Assembly (NCBI RefSeq): GCF_001425265.1
Contig: NZ_LMEC01000025.1
Location: 308,185 to 372,184 of the forward strand
Direction: 5' to 3'
DNA length: 64,000 nucleotides
Source of the DNA: Massilia sp. Root418
GTDB lineage: Bacteria; Pseudomonadota; Gammaproteobacteria; Burkholderiales; Burkholderiaceae_D
The stretch's first letter is position 1, and each line of letters starts with the position of its first letter. The position numbers and the translations under genes are program-made. Below the pieces are notes generated by a model that saw only the letters and a program-made list of their open reading frames with translations, ran no database searches and had not been told where the DNA came from. Positions 60,051 through 64,000 of the stretch are shown here, piece after piece.

Positions 60051-61477
60051 TGGCCTGGCTGGGACAATTGCGTCCGCACGGCGGTCCGCGCTACCTGCAG
60101 ATCGCCGAGTTCATCGAGCGCGCGCTGTCGGAAGGCCGCCTGCAGCCGGGCGACCGCCTGCCGCCGCAGCGCAGCCTGGCGGCCAGGCTGGAGGTGGACC
60201 TGACCACCGTCACACGCGCCTATGACGAGGCCAAGCGGCGCCACCTGGTCGAGGGCAGGGGCGCCGCCGGCACCTACGCCGCCGCGCCCAAGGTGGAACT
60301 AGCGCCCATGCTGGACCTGAGCATGAACATCCCTCCCCCGCCGGCCGGCGTGGATTTCGACGACATGCTGAAGCAGGGCCTGAGCCAGGTACTGATGCGC
60401 ACCGACAGCGACTTGCTGATGAGCTACCAGCTGGGCGGCGGCAGCCAGGCCGACCGCGCGGCCGGGGCAATCTGGCTGGCGCCCATGTTCGGCAAAGTGG
60501 ACCAGGACCATATCGTGGCCTGCCCGGGCGCGCAGTGCGCGCTGGCGGCGCTGATCCTGGCGCTGTCGGAACCGGGCGACGTGATCCTGTCCGAACCCGC
60601 CATCTATCCCGGCCTGCGCGCGGCAGCGCAGCAGCTGGGCCGGCGCGTGGTGGCGGTGGACGTGGACGCCGACGGCATGCGGCCGGATGCGCTGGAAAAG
60701 GCGTGCAGGCGCTACCGGAAACAGCACCGCGCCAGCCTGGTGTACCTGAACCCGACCTTGCAGAACCCCACCGCCCACACCATGTCCGAGCAGCGCCGGC
60801 GCGAGATTGCGCGCACGGCAGTGCGCTGCAGCGCGGCCATCATCGAGGACGATCCCTACTGGCTGCTGGCCGATGGCGGAGCGGAAAGCGGAAGCGGCGC
60901 CCCTCCCCCTCTGGCCAGGCTGGCGCCGCGCCATGTCTACTATATCTCGACGCTGTCGAAATGCCTGGCGCCGGGCCTGCGCACTGCCTTCGTGCTGCTG
61001 CCGGACGGCGGCGTGCGCGAGCGCTTCCTGCAAGCGCTGCGCGCCATGGTGCTGATGCCGTCTCCGCTGGCCGGCGCGCTGGTGACGCAGTGGCTACACG
61101 ACGGCACCGCGCAGCGCCTGCTGGCCGGCGTGCGCGAAGAAGCGCACGCGCGCCAGCAACTGGCCGCGCACATCCTGGCTGGCCTGCAGTTCGCGCCTGG
61201 CGGCGGGAGCAGCGGGAGCAGCGCCGGCATCCACATCTGGCTGGGCCTGCCCGATTACTGGCGTTCCGCGCAACTGGCTGCCGCCGCGCATGACGAGGGC
61301 CTGGCGGTCAGCGCATCGGATGCGTTCAGCGCCCCCGACAGCAACGCACCCGCGCCGAACGCCATCCGCCTTTCACTGGGCAGCATCCGCGAACGGGCGC
61401 GCCTGGCTGGCGCCTTGCGCAAGCTGTCGCATTTGCTCGGACGCAAACCTGCTGCACTGCGCTCAACGATAGTTTAA
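60023..61477 (+). CDS. MocR-type PLP-dependent transcriptional regulator (GntR wHTH plus aminotransferase fold)
   Basis: The product is 484 residues from ATG 60023. The N-terminal GntR winged helix (LSEGRLQPGDRLPPQRSLAARLEVDLTTVTRAYDEAKRR) is joined to a class I aminotransferase-like domain with PLP lysine K313 in STLSKCLAPGLR, plus NPTLQNPTAH and EDDPYWLL. MocR proteins sense PLP-linked amines or vitamin B6 and usually control a divergent gene. Here creB is divergent. ATG 59963 is an alternative start adding 20 residues; neither has a good Shine-Dalgarno. Confidence 0.9.
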   Translation: MPPTPSIQDLAWLGQLRPHGGPRYLQIAEFIERALSEGRLQPGDRLPPQRSLAARLEVDLTTVTRAYDEAKRRHLVEGRGAAGTYAAAPKVELAPMLDLSMNIPPPPAGVDFDDMLKQGLSQVLMRTDSDLLMSYQLGGGSQADRAAGAIWLAPMFGKVDQDHIVACPGAQCALAALILALSEPGDVILSEPAIYPGLRAAAQQLGRRVVAVDVDADGMRPDALEKACRRYRKQHRASLVYLNPTLQNPTAHTMSEQRRREIARTAVRCSAAIIEDDPYWLLADGGAESGSGAPPPLARLAPRHVYYISTLSKCLAPGLRTAFVLLPDGGVRERFLQALRAMVLMPSPLAGALVTQWLHDGTAQRLLAGVREEAHARQQLAAHILAGLQFAPGGGSSGSSAGIHIWLGLPDYWRSAQLAAAAHDEGLAVSASDAFSAPDSNAPAPNAIRLSLGSIRERARLAGALRKLSHLLGRKPAALRSTIV

Positions 61478-61589
61478 CGGCGGCACAGTAGCGCCGTAGC
61501 GGCAGCGGGTTAACGATAATGCAAGCAGGCTCCGGGCTGGAGCCGCGCGCAGTCCTTTTCGTTTCCCGCAGCTTTTCAAGGAGAATAAC

Positions 61590-62657
61590 GTGAAGATCGT
61601 CCAACTCGGCCTGGCGGCAATGCTGCTGTCCGGCGCCACCCTGGTCCATGCAGTTCCCAGCTACACCATTACCGCCATCGGGCCCTCCGGCAGCTATGCG
61701 CAGGACATCAACAACGCCGGCACGGTGGTCGGCTACAGCGGTGCCCAGTCCGGCTTTATCTACAACCACGGCAACTACACCACGCACAGTGTGCCCGGCG
61801 CCGAATCGACCTCGTTCGGCAGCATCAGCAACAACGGCGTCGTGCTGGGCGAGGCCAGCCTGCCGGCCGGCTCGGGCTATGCGCTGCGTTACGCCAACGG
61901 CAACTTCACCGTGTATGCGCCGCCCGCCGGCTACAACATCGTTCAGCTCAGAGCAATCAACAACGCCGGCGTAATGGTGGGCAGGTACGGGGGCGCCACC
62001 TCCTCGGCCTTTTCCGATAACGGCAGCGGGCCGCAGTTCCTGACGCCGCCCGGCATCAACAGCTACGCGCAGGATATCAACAACAGTGGCACCATCGTCG
62101 GCAACGTCATCACCAGCGGCACGTCGCATGCCGTGGTGTACGACAACAGCAGCAGCGGCTACAGCCTGGTGGGCAGTTTCGCCAATAGCAGCAGCGCCTC
62201 CGCGATCAACGACAGCGGCTGGATAGGCGGCTCCTACAGCATCTCGGCCCTGCTGCGCGGCGCCTTCCTGCGCGATGGGCAGGGCAATATGACGCTGTAC
62301 AGCCTGCCTAACCGGGAAATGTTCCTGAACGACGTCAACAACAGCGGCATGGCGGTGGGCACCGGCTGGGCCAGCAGCTCGCCGGACTCCTGGGCTTACC
62401 TGTTCACCGACAACGGCGCAGTGGACCTGAACACGAGGGTGCTGAACGGCAGCGACTGGACCATCGTGGCCGCTTCCGGCATCAACGACAGCGGCAGCAT
62501 CTCCGGCACCGGCTGCCGCCAGTCCACCGGCTTGTGCCAGGCCGTGCTGCTGGAGGTGAGTCCGGTGCCCGAACCGGGCGCTTGGGCCATGCTGCTGGCC
62601 GGCCTGGCCACGGTGGGCGCCGGCGGCTACCGCGCGCGGCGCCGGCGCGGCGCGTGA
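61590..62657 (+). CDS. PEP-CTERM-sorted extracellular protein with HAF-type repeats
   Basis: This 355-residue secreted protein starts at GTG 61590 with AAGGAG 6 nt upstream. A signal peptide ends LVHAV (about 22). The body has six or so repeats of the form INNAGTVVGY / INNSGTIVGN / INDSGSISG, the HAF-repeat pattern. The C-terminus has VPEP near 326, a hydrophobic helix and a basic tail (RARRRRGA): a PEP-CTERM signal cleaved by exosortase. No exosortase gene is in the window. A surface or exopolysaccharide-linked role is inferred. Confidence 0.88.
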   Translation: MKIVQLGLAAMLLSGATLVHAVPSYTITAIGPSGSYAQDINNAGTVVGYSGAQSGFIYNHGNYTTHSVPGAESTSFGSISNNGVVLGEASLPAGSGYALRYANGNFTVYAPPAGYNIVQLRAINNAGVMVGRYGGATSSAFSDNGSGPQFLTPPGINSYAQDINNSGTIVGNVITSGTSHAVVYDNSSSGYSLVGSFANSSSASAINDSGWIGGSYSISALLRGAFLRDGQGNMTLYSLPNREMFLNDVNNSGMAVGTGWASSSPDSWAYLFTDNGAVDLNTRVLNGSDWTIVAASGINDSGSISGTGCRQSTGLCQAVLLEVSPVPEPGAWAMLLAGLATVGAGGYRARRRRGA

Positions 62658-62712
62658 TGCAGCCAGCGCAGGCAGTGCGGGCAGTGCAAGCAATGCGGCG
62701 CCCGTAAACGGC

Positions 62713-62754
62713 ACTGGGGCCGGGAGCTGCGCACGCGCAGGTCCCGGCCCCAGT
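62713..62754. terminator. Strong hairpin between the PEP-CTERM gene and rpsJ
   Basis: Perfect 13-bp arms (ACTGGGGCCGGGA and complement) enclose a further 5-bp stem. It lies between convergent genes. There is no T-run, so it is probably a bidirectional pause or RNA-stabilising hairpin. Confidence 0.55.
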
Positions 62755-62797
62755 GGGCTGGCGGCAGGCTGTTGGGCCGCCGCCTGGCCGAAATCAA

Positions 62798-63115
62798 TTA
62801 TTGCAGTTTGATTTCTACGTCCACGCCAGCTGGCAGGTCCAGCTTCATCAGCGCGTCAACGGTCTTGTCGGTTGGGTCGACGATGTCCATCAGGCGCTGG
62901 TGGGTGCGGATTTCGAACTGGTCGCGCGAGGTCTTGTTGACGTGCGGGGAACGCAGCACGTCGTAACGCTGGATGCGGGTTGGCAGAGGTACTGGACCTT
63001 TTACCACGGCGCCGGTGCGCTTCGCGGTGTCAACGATTTCCAGAGCGGACTGGTCGATCAGCTTGTAGTCGAAAGCTTTCAGGCGGATACGGATTTTTTG
63101 GTTTGGTGCGGACAT
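62798..63115 (-). CDS. rpsJ: 30S ribosomal protein S10
   Basis: The 105-residue S10 (RIRLKAFDYKLIDQSALEIV ... VLRSPHVNKTSRDQFEIRTHQRL) serves in the small-subunit head and as NusE in antitermination. ATG 63115 follows TTAAGGAATTAAC. It lies about 180 bases after tuf, as usual, but rplC does not follow it. A hairpin 43 bases after the stop suggests it is expressed alone. Confidence 0.97.
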   Translation of the reverse strand: MSAPNQKIRIRLKAFDYKLIDQSALEIVDTAKRTGAVVKGPVPLPTRIQRYDVLRSPHVNKTSRDQFEIRTHQRLMDIVDPTDKTVDALMKLDLPAGVDVEIKLQ

Positions 63116-63201
63116 GTTAATTCCTTAAAAGAACGAACCGGCGCGGGCGCGCACGGCAATAAGTGAACCAGGTAAAGATAAAGCGACAGCTAAGAGGCGA
63201 G

Positions 63202-63207
63202 ATGATA
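63202..63207 (-). promoter_or_regulatory. Candidate -10 element for rpsJ
   Basis: TATCAT lies on the minus strand about 90 nt before the rpsJ ATG, downstream of the tuf terminator. No good -35 is visible, so the call is weak. Confidence 0.3.
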
Positions 63208-63241
63208 CCACCGAAATGGCCAGCATGCTCAGCCCTGCGAC

Positions 63242-63274
63242 AAAAAAAGGCAGCGCCGCGAGCGGCACTGCCTT
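63242..63274 (-). terminator. Intrinsic terminator after tuf
   Basis: A 13-bp stem (one G-U) with a 2-nt apex is followed by a T-run on the minus strand, 20 bases after the tuf stop. It separates tuf from rpsJ. Confidence 0.8.
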
Positions 63275-63293
63275 CTTGTCTTACCCTAGCTAA

Positions 63294-64000
63294 TTAGGCC
63301 AGGATTTTTGCTACAACGCCGGCGCCGACGGTACGGCCGCCTTCGCGGATTGCGAAGCGCAGACCTTCTTCCATCGCGATCGGGTTGATCAGCTTGACGG
63401 TGATCGACACGTTGTCGCCTGGCATAACCATTTCTTTGTCCGCTGGCAGTTCGATCGAACCGGTCACGTCAGTCGTACGGAAGTAGAACTGTGGACGATA
63501 GTTGTTGAAGAACGGGGTGTGACGGCCGCCTTCGTCTTTCGACAGAACATAGATCTCGCCGGTGAAGTGGTTGTGCGGCTTGATCGAGCCTGGCTTCGCC
63601 AGACGTCTTCACGCTTGGTGCCGCGCAGCAGCAGGCCAACGTTGTCGCCGGCTTGACCCTGGTCCAGCAGCTTGCGGAACATTTCCACGCCGGTGCAGGT
63701 GGTCTTGACGGTGTCGGTGATACCAACGATTTCGATTTCTTCGCCGACTTTGATGATACCGCGCTCAACGCGACCGGTAACAACAGTGCCGCGGCCCGAG
63801 ATCGAGAACACGTCTTCTACTGGCATCAGGAAGGCGCCGTCCACTGCGCGCTCTGGCGTAGGGATGTAGCTGTCCAGTGCGTCGGCCAGTGCCATGATGG
63901 CTACTTCGCCCAGAGGACCGGTGTCGCCGTCCAGTGCTTTACGTGCCGAACCTTTGATGATAGGCAGGTCGTCGCCTGGGAACTCGTATTTCGACAGCAG
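63294..64000 (-). pseudogene. tuf: Elongation factor Tu, frameshifted copy, N-terminus beyond window edge
   Basis: From the right edge the frame reads normal EF-Tu (KYEFPGDDLPIIKGSARKAL, domain 2 RGTVVTGRVERGIIKVG, then GTKREDV). After that, at about 63601, the frame is lost. EF-Tu resumes in another frame with AKPGSIKPH and runs to VVAKILA and a TAA at 63296-63294. The gap fits loss of 16 nt, encoding ERGQV and part of the next codon. The truncated product would add about 45 unrelated residues. Bacteria of this group usually carry two tuf genes, so one may decay, but an assembly collapse between copies is equally possible. Confidence 0.85.

Noticed and set aside
52734..62797. The rpsJ-rplC intervening segment as a prophage or integrative element
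   Set aside because: No integrase, phage gene, transposase, tRNA target or flanking direct repeat was seen, and base composition looks like its surroundings.

Overview
The window is chromosomal DNA of a high-GC betaproteobacterium, most likely Oxalobacteraceae (Massilia/Duganella/Janthinobacterium type). This rests on the order mrcA | pilMNOPQ | aroK-aroB | dgt, the system II cytochrome c biogenesis genes, a PEP-CTERM protein, and ribosomal protein sequences of betaproteobacterial type. No tRNA, rRNA, CRISPR array, integrase or transposase gene was seen.

Layout. 1-10264 (minus): type IV pilus assembly genes pilMNOPQ, an Ig-like-domain lipoprotein set between pilQ and the shikimate genes, an in-frame AroK-AroB fusion and the start of dgt. 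10597-14878: mrcA (PBP1A), cyaY, lptM and lysA, with a perfect 66-bp palindrome after mrcA. 15053-16661: msrPQ, periplasmic methionine sulfoxide repair. 16745-21187 (minus): a seven-gene operon that looks like a bufferin (copper-buffering RiPP) cluster. It has two Cys-rich precursors of different families, one MNIO (DUF692) enzyme, one DUF2063 partner, a DoxX protein and two alpha/beta hydrolases with non-canonical nucleophile elbows. 21369-25664: ccsB, resB and cytochrome c4. 25845-27593: engB and hemB. 27600-35894 (minus): a secreted hydrolase, an unrecognised TM/proline-rich protein with a Cys/His N-terminus, and a two-component system with an RND efflux pump. 36099-38470: a Spy-like chaperone and dsbD.

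38647-52733 (minus) is the S10-spc-alpha ribosomal block, rplC to rplQ. Its internal promoters and terminators (rpsQ/rplN, rpsK/rpsD, rpsD/rpoA) divide it into transcription units. The block is split. rpsJ, normally directly before rplC, lies at 62798-63115 beside tuf. About 10 kb separates them, holding a TonB-dependent receptor, creBCD, a MocR-type regulator and a PEP-CTERM protein. A consensus-like promoter sits directly before rplC. The tuf copy at the right edge has an apparent 16-nt deletion that shifts the frame.

Main points of interest: the dual-precursor bufferin operon with pseudo-hydrolases; the split S10 operon; the broken tuf copy; the aroKB fusion; and dispersed palindromes, one of which supplies the C-terminus of MsrQ. 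Family assignments rest on recognition of motifs by eye; no search was run.
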